Numbered from the stretch's first letter, positions 12,200 to 24,310 are shown. The stretch is 64,000 nucleotides of DNA from Babylonia areolata (GCF_041734735.1 NC_134878.1:32376406-32440405), one strand, 5' to 3'. A program made the numbers and translations. Notes: generated from the letters alone by a model not told the origin.

Positions 12200-12606
12200 T
12201 GCAAACTGATTTATATTATTCGCTATTACTGTTTGGTACGGAAACATTTCCAAAGCAGAAGTTGCAGCCCTTTACAGAATCGTAAAAACTGCCACCAAGA
12301 TTACCGAGGCTGATCTACCTTCTCTAGAAGACATATATTATAAGCTGCTACTCAAAAAAAGGCAAAATCAGTCAGCCTGGACAATCACATTCAGCTTTTG
12401 GGATTTTCGAGATGCTCCCCTCTGGTCGACGGTACAGAAGTATAAGGGCGAAAACCAATCGCTTCGCCAATAGCTTTTTCCCCAAAGCAGTCAATGCCCT
12501 GTCTCTCGAACAAATCTAGTATGATAAATAGAATTGTGCAATCAACAACCATCTACCTGAAGATCTAGTCATCAGCCCCATCCACATGCAATATGCAGCT
12601 TCTGAT

Positions 12607-12637
<31 letters not shown>

Positions 12638-12798
12638 ACACAAGTTTTTATACTGATATGCACTTGTATGTATCCTAATATCTACTGTATCTGTGTTTGT
12701 GTAGGCTTTTCGATTATGGTCGTATCTTGTAATGTACTACCCCCCTCACCCAGCCCCCCTAATATTCCTTGTGACCCCGGTACACTTGGTAATAAAGA
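12200..12798 (+). mobile_element. CR1/Rex1-like LINE 3' fragment inserted in the LINE
   Basis: The block with FEMLPSGRRYRSIRAKTNRF and then ANSFFPKAVNALS (about 12405-12515) is the conserved C-terminus of Rex1/CR1-type LINE ORF2. It is followed by a stop, a 3' UTR with a (GT)n tract (about 12609-12637), and AATAAAGACATA near the end (12792). Both sides resume the host LINE: QTD before it (about 12210) and LQEWSDQWNLYFNVSKCKVM after it (about 12810). This shows insertion of a 5'-truncated, younger copy. Confidence 0.75.
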
Positions 12799-13155
12799 CA
12801 TATTCTATATAAACTACAAGAATGGTCTGACCAATGGAACCTTTATTTTAATGTTTCAAAGTGTAAAGTAATGCACACAGGGGGAAAAAAATCCAAATAA
12901 CAATTACCATATGAAAATTGAAAACACGACACAGACTATTGAGAAAGGCTATATTGAGAAAGACCTAGGAATAATGTTTGACGATAAACTATCCTTTGAT
13001 ACACATATCGATAATAATATTATAAATAAAACCAATCAAATGATGGTGTAATTAAGAGAAACTTTATTACTTAGATAAAGATATATTTCTCAAACTATAT
13101 TAAGCATCAGTTAGATCACATGTAGAATATGGTAATATTGTGTGGCACCCATACA

Positions 13156-13528
13156 TTTAGAGACTTCTTCTTCTTCTTCTGCGTTCACTCGTATGCACAC
13201 GAGTGGGCTTTTACGTGTATGACCGTTTTTACCCCGCCATGTAGGCAGCCATACTCCGTTTTCGGGGGTGTGCGTGCTGGGTATGTTCTTGTTTCCATAA
13301 CCCACCGAACGCTGACATGGATTACAGGATCTTTAACGTGCATATTTGATCTTCTGTTTGCATATACACACGAAGGGGGTTCAGGCACTAGCAGGTCTGT
13401 ACATATGTTGACCTGCGAGATCGTAAAAATATCCACCCTTTACCCACCAGGCGCCGTCACTGTGATTCGAACCCGGAACCCTCAGATTGACAGTCCAACG
13501 CTTTAACCACTCGGCTATTGCGCCCGTC
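13156..13528 (-). mobile_element. tRNA(Leu/Ser-like)-derived SINE, family S2
   Basis: On the reverse strand the head begins GACGGGCGCAATAGCCGAG, with TGGTTAAAGCGTTGGACTG next and the B-box GGGTTCGAATCACAG. The body contains the same landmarks as the copy at 15994-16385 (GACCTGC, CGAACGCCAACG-like, GGCTGCCTACATGGCGGGGT) and ends in a (GAA)n-like tail. The LINE reading frame resumes exactly on both sides (WHPY before, LMRQSIALERIQRRATKLL after), so the insertion boundary is clear. Confidence 0.85.
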
Positions 13529-14130
13529 TACCTTATGAGACAATCTATAGCATTAGAAAGGATCCAAAGAAGGGCAACTAAATTATTAAAAGAATGCTAG
13601 AATATGAGTTATCAACAAAGACTTACATACTTAAATCTACACTCACTAAAAGTAGAAGATTAAGAGAAGATTTAATCGAAACTTTTAAGATATTAAATAA
13701 CATAAATGATGTAGCTGCAAGACATATCTTTAGAATGTCGGATTATGATAGTACAAGGAACTCACTAAAGAAAATTTATTTAGAACACTGCAACACCAAC
13801 CTTAGAAAAATTCATTAGCTAACCGAATTGCACAAATATGGAATGCACTACCAGCCGAAGTTAAACTTTCACAATAAACTAGCACGTTCAAAAAAATACC
13901 ATCTTTTTTTTTCTTCTTCTTCTTTTTTTCTTTTTTATGAAGAATGAAAACAAAGATTCTTGCAGAAGCGTACTAGCGTACCCCGCCCAACAACAACAAA
14001 CAAAAGAATAAAATAAATAAATAAAATAAAAGGAAAGAAGTGAAGATGAAGATTCGATGGGGACATAAAAAAGGCCAAGAGGTCCAGGCAGATGACCTGC
14101 CAGTCCCTATACGACTACAACTACTACTTT

Positions 14131-15349
14131 CAATGAGCACTTCAGCTATATTTTGGACAATGTTGTAAACGATAGCAACCAGCTCTTTTTCTCTCTTTCT
14201 TTTCTTTCTCTTTCGGATTGAGAAGACAAAGAGATATATAGAGAGAGAGACCCAGACTAACTTTATTACTCGACGATAAAGATTTTACGAAGATATACAG
14301 AGAATGATGAATTTACCAGCGGCGAAGAAGAGGGGTATCCAAATAGCAGCCAATGGAAAGTCGCCTGAGAGCCGCACTCGTATCACTGCCAATCGAAGTC
14401 ACGACTCAAAACATGGTCTTGCAGAGAAGGTTTGACGATGGTATCGGGAGCGCGATCGATATTTTCGAAAACAGCAACAACAGACTACATCCCACATATG
14501 CTAGTCTGAACAATATTGGTTGACCGGTCGGGCAAGTACACTGAAACAGAGCTTAATTTGGTCGACATGACAATCTACTTGGCCCGGGCAAATAGGCAAC
14601 CGTTTTAATGTTGAGGCTGCACGCGCGCGCACGCACACACACCCACACCGGCAGGGCATTTCTACATACATTCACACACACACGCACAAGATAAATAAAA
14701 AAAAAGAAAGAATATTTATGCACTAATATATACCAAACCACCAAAATGAAATAAAAGCAGCAATTAGAATAGGCCTATGTGAAATCGGTACGTGATAAGT
14801 TCATAACATAACAATTATATCATCTTGTAACATTACCCATTTTGATAAACCTCTCCACGTCCAAACACACTCTCCTCCCTGCTGTGAACGAAAAAAAACA
14901 AACTTGTTCCGCATTCAAACATTTTCTTTTTTTAGAATGAGCTGGTTTCGAAGACATGCAAATTTCGGCATTCCATAAATATAAAGTCTCCAATTACTCT
15001 CATGGCACAACTTCGACAAATACGCAATTCACATGCCATCTTGGCGCCAGTCTCAGAAGGTGATTTGAGACTGTTGCACCTGGATGTTGAATCAAAGTTA
15101 AGTTGTCATAACCATGTAGATTAGAAATATATTTTTCTCTTCCAAATTCAATGATTTTCTGTTAAAAAAAAAAACAAAAAAAACACGTTACTATTTTCCA
15201 CAGCCACATTACACCACACCTGACTAACAGTTATTATCATTAATCATAATTCCTGTCTGACACTTAGGCATAAACTATTTTTGTTCGAAAATGACTGTGA
15301 ATCCCACGATCAAATCCAGTTTGTCAAAATATTTGGAATCAAATTCAAT

Positions 15350-15398
<49 letters not shown>

Positions 15399-15993
15399 GA
15401 TCCCCTCTCTTTCTTCCTGACTTACAGTGTCAGTCGGCTTGCACACACAACCATTCTATCCTTGAAGACTGTCGACCGAAACAAGACCTTTCCGGGGTTT
15501 TTTTTCAGCTGCATTTGTCAGTCATTCTCAATCCAGTTCACCTTCGTGATGTGTCACTGATAGCCATCACGTGTTGTTAATATATCCCACTTCGGTCAGC
15601 ATTTATTTTGTGCACACGCTCCTCATTTGCGGTCCTCTTTCACTTCCTCACTCTTCATTCTTTATATTGATCAAATTCACGAAACGTAAACGGCGCTGAA
15701 CAATTTTCTTCGTTTTCCTTACCCTTGGAAGTGAATGTCGTCTGCTTCCAATGCTCGCGTGCTCTTAAAGAGTGATACCAATTCCGGTTTTGTTAAAAAT
15801 CAGAATGTGAATAACGCAGGTAAAAAACAACAGCAACAACAACAAAAATTCTTCCCTTTTTTCCACAAAGAACAGTTTCTCGCCGGGGAGAGGGCAGGGG
15901 GTAGGGGAGGAGAAGTCGGGACTAGTTTTTAATTATAACTATTTTATCATAGCAACTAAAAATATCGATGTTTCCATTTGATGAGTTGAGACC
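14131..15993. other. non-coding, no gene
   Basis: A GA-rich patch lies near 14233-14250, alternating CG/CA tracts near 14622-14690, and A-rich runs at about 15163-15185. No motif-bearing open frame was found. Confidence 0.5.
15353..15395 (+). repeat. (CA)n microsatellite
   Basis: An uninterrupted CA dinucleotide run of about 43 bp. Confidence 0.95.
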
Positions 15994-16385
15994 CTTGACG
16001 GGCGCAACAGCCGAGTGATTAAAAAGACGGACTTTCAAGTTTAAGGTCCAGGGTTCGCACACTGGTCACGGCGTGTTGGGAAAGGTTGGGTTGAGATTTT
16101 TCTGATCTCCCAGGTCAACAGATCTGCAGATGTGCCCAGCTCCCTTCGTGTGCATACGCATGCAGAGGATCAGTCAAAATTGAAACGTTTAACATCCCGT
16201 CATCCGCGTTGGCGTTCGGTGAGTTATGGACACAAGAACATACCCCCCACCCCGCGAAAACGAAGTATGACTGCCTGCATGGTGAGGGGGGTAAAACGGT
16301 CATTCATGTAACAGCCACTCGTGTATATTATACGTTTGAAAGTGGTAGCTGCATCCCACGAACAAAGTAAAGGAAAAATAAGAAT
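15994..16385 (+). mobile_element. tRNA-derived SINE, family S2 (degenerate head)
   Basis: It begins GACGGGCGCAACAGCCGAG and has a weakened B-box (AGGGTTCGCACACTGG). Later come AGGTCAACAGATCTG, GTTCGGTGAGTTATGGACAC, AAGAACATACC and CGAAGTATGACTGCCTGCAT. These correspond one for one to the reverse-strand copy at 13156-13528. More substitutions in the promoter boxes suggest an older copy. Confidence 0.8.
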
Positions 16386-16686
16386 CTGAGGTGTATTTCA
16401 CAACATTGAGCTGTGATACTCTTTCAGTACTTTAACTTTCAGTGCTTTTTCAGTGTCATGGCTGAAAGTCTTCATCTCGGGTTTTGTTAAAACGGTAATA
16501 AAAACAAAGCGGCTAAAAAATGGAAAGTGCCTGCTGTGGGTTTTACCGCTTGCCGCCAGCGACCTTCTTTTCCATGTTACCTGATCAACACGCAATCCTG
16601 AAAACGTCATATATATTCTGTCTTCCATTGAACAAACAAACAAACAAACAAAAACACGTCTTATAATCACACGCGCGCGCGCGCAC

Positions 16687-16722
<36 letters not shown>

Positions 16723-17958
16723 AATAAGGATAATGCACAAAAATACTTATCTGTAATATTTTACACCAACAATACAGATTTTTCCGGGTGTCGCCGGAGT
16801 AACATGAGCAACTTGCCAATGGCGTGAGCCGGAGTTCCACTGAGCGTCTTGCAGTGACCTGTGTTACAGCAATTATTATCGAGACGAACACTGTAACAGG
16901 ATCGACGACGATGCAGTTGCAAGTGCCATGAGCTTGGGCGACACAGGCAAGAGGCTGCATATGGTTTCTCAAGCACGCCAATGATAAATAAATGAATAAA
17001 CAAATGGATAAGTCAGTGGATGAATAAATGGATGAATGGATAACATTGAAATTAGATTATGAATAAGCGTTATCACTTAAAGTTTGAGCACGTGATGGAG
17101 GAGAAAGGAAATATACGTGCACAACGCTCGTTGTAACAGATAGATAGATAAACGAATTTGTGCGAAAGCAAGGGAGAACATAATCATTTTCTTCGGCATT
17201 CTAAAAAATATCAATCGTCATAGTTGTTGTTTTTCTTTACGAAACAATTAACATCTATTTTGGAACCACGAAAGTAAAGTAGGCTTTATTTTTTCAGTAT
17301 CTACTGACAAAGAACTTGAGGCGATGTATAGGCCAAGTTCGTGATCTAACTTTTTTTTTCTTCATTTCTTCTCTCTTTTTTTTTATCAGGTCCAGTGTCA
17401 CATTCTTCATGAACAGTTACTAAGTTTGAAAACATAAAATCCACACTGTTTGAGAGCCGTTAATATAAACTACACCTTTTAGAGTGGATACATACGATCT
17501 GATCTTACGTCTTTCAATTCCAACTCCTCCACCCACAATTTCTGCACCAGAAATAGAAACATAACATATAATTTCTTATATGCTGGTGTGGAGGTGCACG
17601 TGCCTCATTAATCGTGCCCGTCTTGGCAGCTGTTGATAGTTACAAATTCAAGAAATGTGATTAGCGGTAGCGATCATGTTTGAATATCTCGGCATATTTG
17701 CATGTTAGGCTTATGCGCATGGTCGAAGAGTTTAAAAAAAACGCGCGCTCACGACGCGCCCGCGCGCTTACACACACAGACACACAGGTGTGTGCACGCA
17801 CACTGCACTCTTTGTGCCATTATTTTTTCCGGCGCAGCAGCTGAGCATCTCCCAGTGCCGAGTATTGCTTGCATGTTCTCTCTCTCCCTCTCTCTCTCTC
17901 TCGCACGCGTGTGTGTGGTGGAGGTGGTGGTTGATGATGTTTGTCTTTCGGATTCGAA
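16386..17958. other. non-coding, no gene
   Basis: AT-rich sequence with an alternating CG tract followed by (CA)n at 16671-16719, a GATA-like patch at about 17137-17152 and a (TC)n tract at about 17880-17901. Nothing coding can be supported. Confidence 0.5.
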
Positions 17959-17959
17959 G

Positions 17960-19150
17960 ATGACCATGGCTTCAAAAATCTGATGGAAGATCGGTGGCTG
18001 TGGGTCCGGAGGTGACTGATGAGGCCAATCCGGGCCCTGATGGCACGCCCACATGTGGGACACAATCGAGTGGGTGCTATCGTGGCAGTTGATGCTACTC
18101 GGACCTTGTGCACAGCACACTTTCGTTGCGCCTCGGTGATGCGCCTGGCTTTAGCTGCAAGGGCTCCTGTCACAATCTTGCTGCGCCAAGCTGGACGGTC
18201 CAGAGCAAGCGTCTCCCACGTGTTGATGTCTTTGTAGCGTTTCTTCTGCCTTCCAACTGAGCGCTTGCCCTGACACAGTTCTCCGTACAGCAGCTGCTTA
18301 GACAGTCGACTGCCTGGCATTCTGACCACATGTCCAGCCCGCCTGGCTTAGGCTTTCTACAGGAGGATGAAGACGCTGCAGAGGCCAGCTCGTTCCAGGA
18401 CTTCCATGTTGGAGACTTTGTCCTGCCACCTGATGTGGAGGAGTCTGCGGAGACAGCTCAGGTGGAAGCGATTGAGCTATTTGTTGTGTCTCTGCAGACA
18501 TTCCAGGTCTCGCTGGCGTAAAGGAGGGTGGTAAGGACCACTGCACAGTAGACTTTCAGCTTGGTGGTAGCGCTGAGTCCTCTCCGCTCCCAGACGTTCT
18601 CACGGAGTCTCCCGAAGGCAACGCTGGCTTTGGCGATCCTATTGATGACCTCAGCGTCTATATTCACTGCGCTAGAGAGCGTGCTGTCCAGGTAGGTGAA
18701 GTTGTCGACTGCCTGGAAATTCTGTCCCTTCACTGTGATGCGCGGCTCCTGGTATGACTTTTCTGGGGCAGGCTGGTACATAACTTCGGGCTTTTTGGTG
18801 CTAATGGTGAGACCAAAGTTGTCGCAGGCTTGCGAGAAGCAGTCCATTTCACTCTGCATCTTTTGCTCTGTGCTGGCGTTGTGCGCACAGTCATCAGCAA
18901 ACAAGAAGTCTCTGATGACAGTTTCTTTCACCTTTGTAACAGCCTGCAGGTGCTTGAGGTTAAACAATCTCCCGTCAGTCCTGTACCTGATGTGGATTCC
19001 TTTTTCGCAGTTACGGACGGTATCTGTCAGCGTGGCAGAGAATCACCATACTGAACAGAGTAGGGGCGAGAACGCAGCCTTGTTTGACGCCGTTTGTCAC
19101 TGGGAATGCCTCTCACTCATCTCCGCCATCCAGAACTTTCACCATCAAAT
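17960..19150 (-). mobile_element. 5'-truncated LINE with C-terminal C2H2 zinc finger
   Basis: Reverse-strand blocks from 19150 down begin with NGVKQGCVLAPTLFSM, the RT GxxQG motif, around 19090-19040. FLFADDCAHNASTEQKMQSE (about 18890) contains the FADD catalytic box. ACDNFGLTISTKKPEVMYQP, the thumb, and LKVYCAVVLTTLLYASETWN (about 18510) follow. After a frame change come MVRMPGSRLSKQLLYGELCQ and KRSVGRQKKRYKDIN. It ends in a CPTCGRAIRARIGLISHLRT zinc finger (about 17990-18065; C-x2-C...H). A C-terminal zinc finger after the RT is a known arrangement in this widespread metazoan LINE group. Frameshifts show that it is dead. Confidence 0.8.
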
Positions 19151-19214
19151 AGGTGGTGGTTATAACTGTGTGGGTGGAGTTGTTGTTCTTGGTAGTGGTG
19201 ATGGTGGTGGTGGT

Positions 19215-19215
<1 letters not shown>

Positions 19216-19251
<36 letters not shown>

Positions 19252-19272
19252 ACGCGCGCGCGCGCGCGCGCG
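19216..19272 (+). repeat. (GT)n-(CG)n compound microsatellite
   Basis: A GTGG-rich lead-in, then a (GT)n run, then a pure (CG)n run. Alternating purine-pyrimidine tracts of this type can adopt Z-DNA. Confidence 0.9.
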
Positions 19273-19879
19273 TGCGTGCATGTGGGTGCGTTTCGTACAT
19301 GCATGGTTTCGCCTTCTTTTACGACTCGACTCTGCATTATCTCAACCGTCAATGCGACTGTATGATTACACGATGATTTTTTTCTTCTTTTTTGCGAGTG
19401 CATCTGAAACAACATCCATCGAAGCTTTTGAACAAAGAAATCAAATGTAAGCTCAAGTCAACGTGAAGTGTTTTGTAGTGTAGAAATCAACAAGTGTGGA
19501 ACTTACGATCTTTTATATTACTATCCTATTTCCCAAGAACACCATTCGTGAAATGTCACACAATGACAGTACAATTTATAGTGCTTTAGTGTAATCGCGC
19601 GTAGACTTTGAGGCATTGTGTATCAGGATGATGTATGGGTACCATTTTTTTTTCTTTTTCTTCTTGTAAATACCACAAACAACATTTCCAGCAAACAGAA
19701 ATATCTTTCGATTCTATTGTTGTTTCCTAAGTTCATAACATTTTTCAAAATATATTTTTTTACTGTGACACATTCTAAATTAGAACCATTTCGGTCCTAT
19801 TTATTTTATTTTTTCTATTTCTTAGTGGTTTAAAGATTTATCATAACACTTCAATAGTCATTATGAAAATAACACATCA
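19273..19879. other. non-coding, no gene
   Basis: AT-rich sequence with T-rich runs; no feature recognised. Confidence 0.4.
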
Positions 19880-20945
19880 CAACCAGCACCTGTTTTGTTT
19901 GGAGTTCCACAGGGTTCTGTCTTTGGTCCTATACTCTTCACCATGTACACCAAACCTCTTCATACACTCATCCAAAGTCACTTTGTTTCCAATCAATCTT
20001 TCGCAGATGACACACAGCTTTATAGAACATGTCATCCTACAGACATAGATCAAACCATACAGACTTCACAGTCATGCATCACAGTTTTGTTCTATCTAGA
20101 TTAGATTATGGAAATGCTCTTCTTACTGGCTGCCCTAAACACTGTGTTGACAAACTTCAAAAAGTTCAAAACTGCAGCTAAGAAACGTCAACGCATCACT
20201 CCCCTACTCGCTTCGCTTCACTGGCTCCACATTCAAGCACGAATACAGTACAAACTCTCAGTCTTTTGTCACAATTTCTTCACTGATTCTTGTCCTGTCT
20301 ATCTTTCGGATCTACTTTTTGTCTATTCACCATCCAGACAACTTTGTTCTTCAAATGACAAACGCACACTGTCTATTCCAAAGAGTCGTACATAAACTTA
20401 CGCTGAATGTTTCTTTTCTTTTGTTGCGGCTTATCAGTGGAATTCACTACCCTCACACCTCCGTTACACCCCAACACCAAGAGAGCACTCAAAATATCTG
20501 TTCAAACTGTACTTTTTTTCTTTTTTTTCTTTTTTTTAACTGAAACTTTTCTTGCATATGCTTACTGTGATCTTGTTGCTGGCTGTGCTGTTTGAGCTGA
20601 ATCATTTGTATGCATTTGTGATGATTTTTGGTGCGTTTTTTGTGATGCTGGATCCTTATTTATTTTTGTACTATGGTGAATGTGATTTTTTTTTTTTTTT
20701 TTTTTTTTGGCTGTGATTTGTGCCTGTGTGATTTGAGACTGTGATGGTGCCTGTGCTGATTTACATTTTTTTGGTCTATGTCACTTAGTCTTAAATATGT
20801 ATATTCTAGCCTATGTCATGTGAGACTGTGCTGACTTTGTACATATTTTTACGCCACTTAGTCTTAAATTTGTACATTTTATTGTGAAGCCGGTGAGCCC
20901 CACCTGAGATGGGGGTACGGCGATATATAAGCCTGCATTTTATCA
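19880..20945 (+). mobile_element. L2/CR1-like LINE 3' part with internal deletion
   Basis: FGVPQGSVFGPILFTMYTKP (about 19897-19955) and SFADDTQLY (about 20000) are the RT palm motifs. After an internal deletion come KRQRITPLLASLHWLHIQAR and PSRQLCSS, then QWNSLPSHLR near 20440. These are the usual C-terminal blocks of L2-type LINEs. The 3' UTR ends with GGTACGGCGATATATAAGCC (about 20915-20934), the conserved 3'-terminal motif seen in such LINEs. Stops are present and the 5' part is missing. Confidence 0.75.
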
Positions 20946-23662
20946 TTATATGCATATATTCTCTTCTTCTTCTGTTGTTGTTGCTACTCCGCAACAAAGA
21001 CTTTGTTCTTGTACATAAAAACTGGTTCTAATATTGTATATCACAATATATTTTCCATTCTTTCTGATTATTACTATATTAGGTATTATCTATAGTACTT
21101 TTTGGTTTTTCACTGCAGGTCAGTGTTAACTTTGAGAATATTTTCCATGATTAAATAACCTTTAATAAAAAGCATAAATCCAATGTACACCAAACAATTC
21201 ACATAAATGCAATATTTTTCTGTGAAAGTTAAATGGCTTAGTAAATGCCCATTTTCAGTTCATCAATAATATCTCTAACCCCCCACCCCCCTCCCCCCCC
21301 CTCTCCTCCCACGGGATTTTTTCTCCCTTATTTTCAAGGTGAACTGTCTTATTACCGACTTTCAATTGTTGTAAAAGAGTGGTTAAGTACCCCTTGCACT
21401 TCTTTTAACCAACCTTGTTTTGTAAAGTTCACGCTCGCCAGATATGAGATCTTTCTAGAATTTATTACATTCAATATTCATTGTGTGTGTGTGTGTGTGT
21501 GTGTGTGGTCCATACAGACCCAGTGAACTGATGTTTGGGTATTTTACAAAGAGGACTTTCCTTCCACTTTGCTGTAACCGTGTCAAATTTCCTAGCCTCT
21601 GCCATTTTTAGAGCATCCGTGTAGTTTCTGTTTTTGAATACACAATCCTCCTTTTGCAACAATATGTAACCTGTTCCATAATGCCTTTTCTAAGCTTTTT
21701 TCTTCTTCTTCTTTCTTTCTCTTTAACCCAAGTGAATAGCACAGCGTCTCTCATTGTATTGGGTGTTTTTTTGTTGTTGTTTTCTCTTTGGCGGGTAGAA
21801 TCCATAAGTAAATAAGTTTTGAGTTGATCATAAAGGGATTTTGGTTGGTTCTTTTCTGGTAGATACAGAATGGTTTTTGATTTCTTCTTTCGTCCAAACC
21901 AAACATTCATCAATTTATCGTAACCAGTTTCTAGACCTGAAAATTTCATCGGAACCAGTGAAGCGTCTTGCAATGATCAAATCGAGGCAGTCTTGTCACA
22001 ACGAGCGCGCCTTGCGCTCAAGTTGGATACGAATATGTCGATATTTGATGAAAACGACATATTTCGTTCCCAGATCTAAATAAAATATATGTTCCGACTA
22101 TTATCCTTGAACAAAAAAACCACAAAAACAACAACAACAAAAAACAAAAAAAAACCACTCCAGCAACCTACCAGTCACTCCTGTGTTCAGCAAAACCCAC
22201 AAACCGCTTCATATCACGGCAACATTATCTAGATCTGGAAGCGACTAAGAGTCCAATGCGCGCACATATGTATGCACTGTATGTATGTGTGTTTCCGCGC
22301 ATGTGCGTGTCCATTCATCGACTCTTCAGCTTGTTTTGTTGGGAGCAACGTACTCTTAAGCTAACTGTTCAAACATTTGCGTTGTGTAATTCGTGGTTCG
22401 AACTATTTTGTTAAGTCGTGTGCTTATTCTATAAAGAGAAATACTGTTGGACTCAGAAAAAAAATGTTTGAGTTAAAACCCTATTACAATAAGCATGTGT
22501 AACGTTACAAAATAAACTCGGAGGGAATGAAAAATAATATATATATATATCTATATATATATATATATTTTAATAAAAAGAAAGGGTGTGTGTTGTGTGA
22601 TTTAGAACGATTCAAATATGTCGTGTATGGTTTATTAACATAAGCATTTCTGAACAGAAAAAAATATGCACACTTTTAGCTTTTGTAATATTATATATTG
22701 AAGTGGAAATATACACAAAATTATGCTTCTATCCATTTATATATACAAATCGTATCAGTCTTCATTCAATCCATTACCTGTCTTGTCATTATATAGTTTG
22801 TTTGATGCTTTCAGATCCAATTAACCAGAGGCCATACTGGGGCTGGAAACACATCTAAAAACTTCAAAATTGAAACGCAAATCCAAGACTTGGACTTCCT
22901 TACACATAAAACTTACAGTTATACCAGTAATGTAACCACCTCAACTCCTTATGAGTCTGCCACAAATACTAAGCATAAAAATTGATTAAAAAAAACACAA
23001 AACAAACAAATCCGTCTCGCGTTTGGTAGAGTTCTAAGTGAATCATTCTGTGTACTCATCATCATTAGCATTTTGCTTTCTTTTTTCTGAAGCCTACTAA
23101 CCTTGTGTATTTTCAGCTTTCCCATTCACATCACTCAACAGCATGAGCTGCACAAACATATAACACCTAACTGGCACACAATTGTCAAAGGTCAAGCTAT
23201 TGCAGTTTTCCCCATGTGCCAAAGACAGTTGGTTTGTACAGGTCCCAAACCCCAGAACCTGACAGACACCCAAACAAAACTGATCAAAATAAGGCCAACA
23301 TTTATAACACATAAATGAAACAGAAACATTTCTGGAGCAAGATTTTATTGACTGTTTATCATAACTGCTCACTGCTGCACAACCGAAGAGATTCCGTATA
23401 ATAAACCAATGTCAAGCAGATATGGCTTTAGGAAGAAATAACACAAAAATACCCATCCATCAACACTTAACATTCCACATGTAAATGAAATATTAAAATT
23501 GTCATGCAACAAATCAATATACTCTTAAATCAAAGTATTTTCACAATTGAAAATATACTTTAAAATTAAATCATTTTTACAACCATTTTCTATGTGTTGT
23601 CCAAATTAAAATTCCAGCAGAGACACATACTGCATTCCTAAGAAAATAATAAATGCTTAATC
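20946..23662. other. non-coding AT-rich DNA
   Basis: It contains a C-rich tract (about 21280-21305), (GT)n at 21483-21507 and (TA)n at 22541-22568. I see no gene or named repeat in these 2.7 kb. Confidence 0.5.
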
Positions 23663-23894
23663 TTAACTCACGCAGTACGGCCAGTCCTCTCTTCTCCTCT
23701 ACACAGACCCCTCGGATGTCCAGTGGGTGTCTGAATGACCCAACCTTTAGCTTCCGTCATCAGAATTGTGGTATTCTTTGTCAACATTCACGTCTTCAGT
23801 ATAAGAGCCTTCCGCTTGCAATATTTTGATGATGGTAATTGGGGTGGAACGCTGTTAACGTCGTCTCTTTCGCCGTTCGTATGGAAAGAGTTAA
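23663..23894. mobile_element. TTAA-flanked MITE-like element
   Basis: TTAA occurs at 23663-23666 and again at 23891-23894. The ends are imperfect inverted repeats: CTCACGCAGTACGG on the left, and CTCTTTCCATACGAAC when the right end is read on the other strand (sharing CTC, C and TACG). About 224 bp of non-coding DNA lies between them. TTAA target duplications are typical of piggyBac-type elements, but the terminal match is weak, so the family is unsure. Confidence 0.45.
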
Positions 23895-23904
23895 AAAGTG
23901 GAGA

Positions 23905-24310
23905 TGCCAAGGCAGAATCAGTTCAGTGTTGGACTTCTGATCTAATGTTTACCAGTGACCAGGGGATTGTTGCATGAGGCAATCTGAGCAGCGCTAAGTT
24001 TGCTTCTCATTAAGAACGTTCTGAACCCCACACAAATTCCATATACTTGGGAACATTCTTAATTCTAAGCAAACTTAGCGCTGCAAAGATCGCCTCAGGC
24101 AACCCAGCCCAGGGTTCCAGGCATCATGCTTGGTGTTGTGTCCTTGGAAAGGCATTTTACTCCAAATCTTCTCACTCCACCCACGTGTGAATGGATACCT
24201 GACTGATCAGGGAATGTTAAACAGCAGAAGGAGAGGATTGGGCCTGCCATCCTATGTCTAGCCCTTGACAAAGTGGAAATGAATTGACTGCCATGATGGC
24301 TGTAAAAAGC
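23905..24310 (+). mobile_element. SINE family S1, split by a palindromic MITE
   Basis: The left part (TTGGACTTCTGATCTAATG, TTTACCAGTGACCAGGG) and the right part (CCAGGGTTCCAGGC, TTGTGTCCTTGGAAAGGC, GTGTGAATGGATACCTGACT, GAGGATTGGGCCTGCC, AGCTACGGGAACTT) together match the S1 copies at 842-1110 and 39110-41170. The interruption at 23965-24108 is described separately. A T-rich segment follows the 3' end. Confidence 0.8.
23965..24108. mobile_element. palindromic (foldback) MITE inserted in a SINE
   Basis: This 144-bp element is a near-perfect hairpin. The left arm starts GTTGCATGAGGCAATC, followed by AGCAGCGCTAAGTTTGCTT. The right arm, read on the other strand, is GTTGCCTGAGGCGATC followed by GCAGCGCTAAGTTTGCTT. 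The arms meet at an AT-rich loop near 24030. It is flanked on both sides by CCAGGG (23959-23964 and 24109-24114). The uninterrupted S1 sequence needs only one such copy, so this is best read as a 6-bp target duplication. It has no coding capacity. Confidence 0.8.

Larger units (their letters stand above)
9481..14130 (+). mobile_element. LINE with PHD-finger ORF1 (CR1/Jockey-like), nested by two younger elements
   Basis: Forward-strand LINE parts appear in the correct order. ORF1 has a PHD-like zinc finger (9538-9690) and a charged tail (9796-10032). The start of an APE-type endonuclease follows near 10280-10370 (SNVDSLSNKLEEF, ITGLTET), then its end with SDHDIL (about 10770). The RT has NYRPVSLTCI (about 11660-11700), IIYLDF (about 11880), GIPHGSILGPILFTIYIND (about 12060-12116) and FADDTKIY (about 12150). 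The thumb and C-terminus continue after each insertion (12800-13150 and 13530-13860), ending in LANRIAQIWNALPAEVKL. The 3' UTR runs to ACTACAACTACTAC near 14130. There are multiple stops and frameshifts, so it is dead. Confidence 0.8.

Noticed and set aside
18696-19376. 226-codon forward open frame
   Set aside because: It is antisense to a clear LINE RT with a FADD box and runs into a (GT)n/(CG)n tract.
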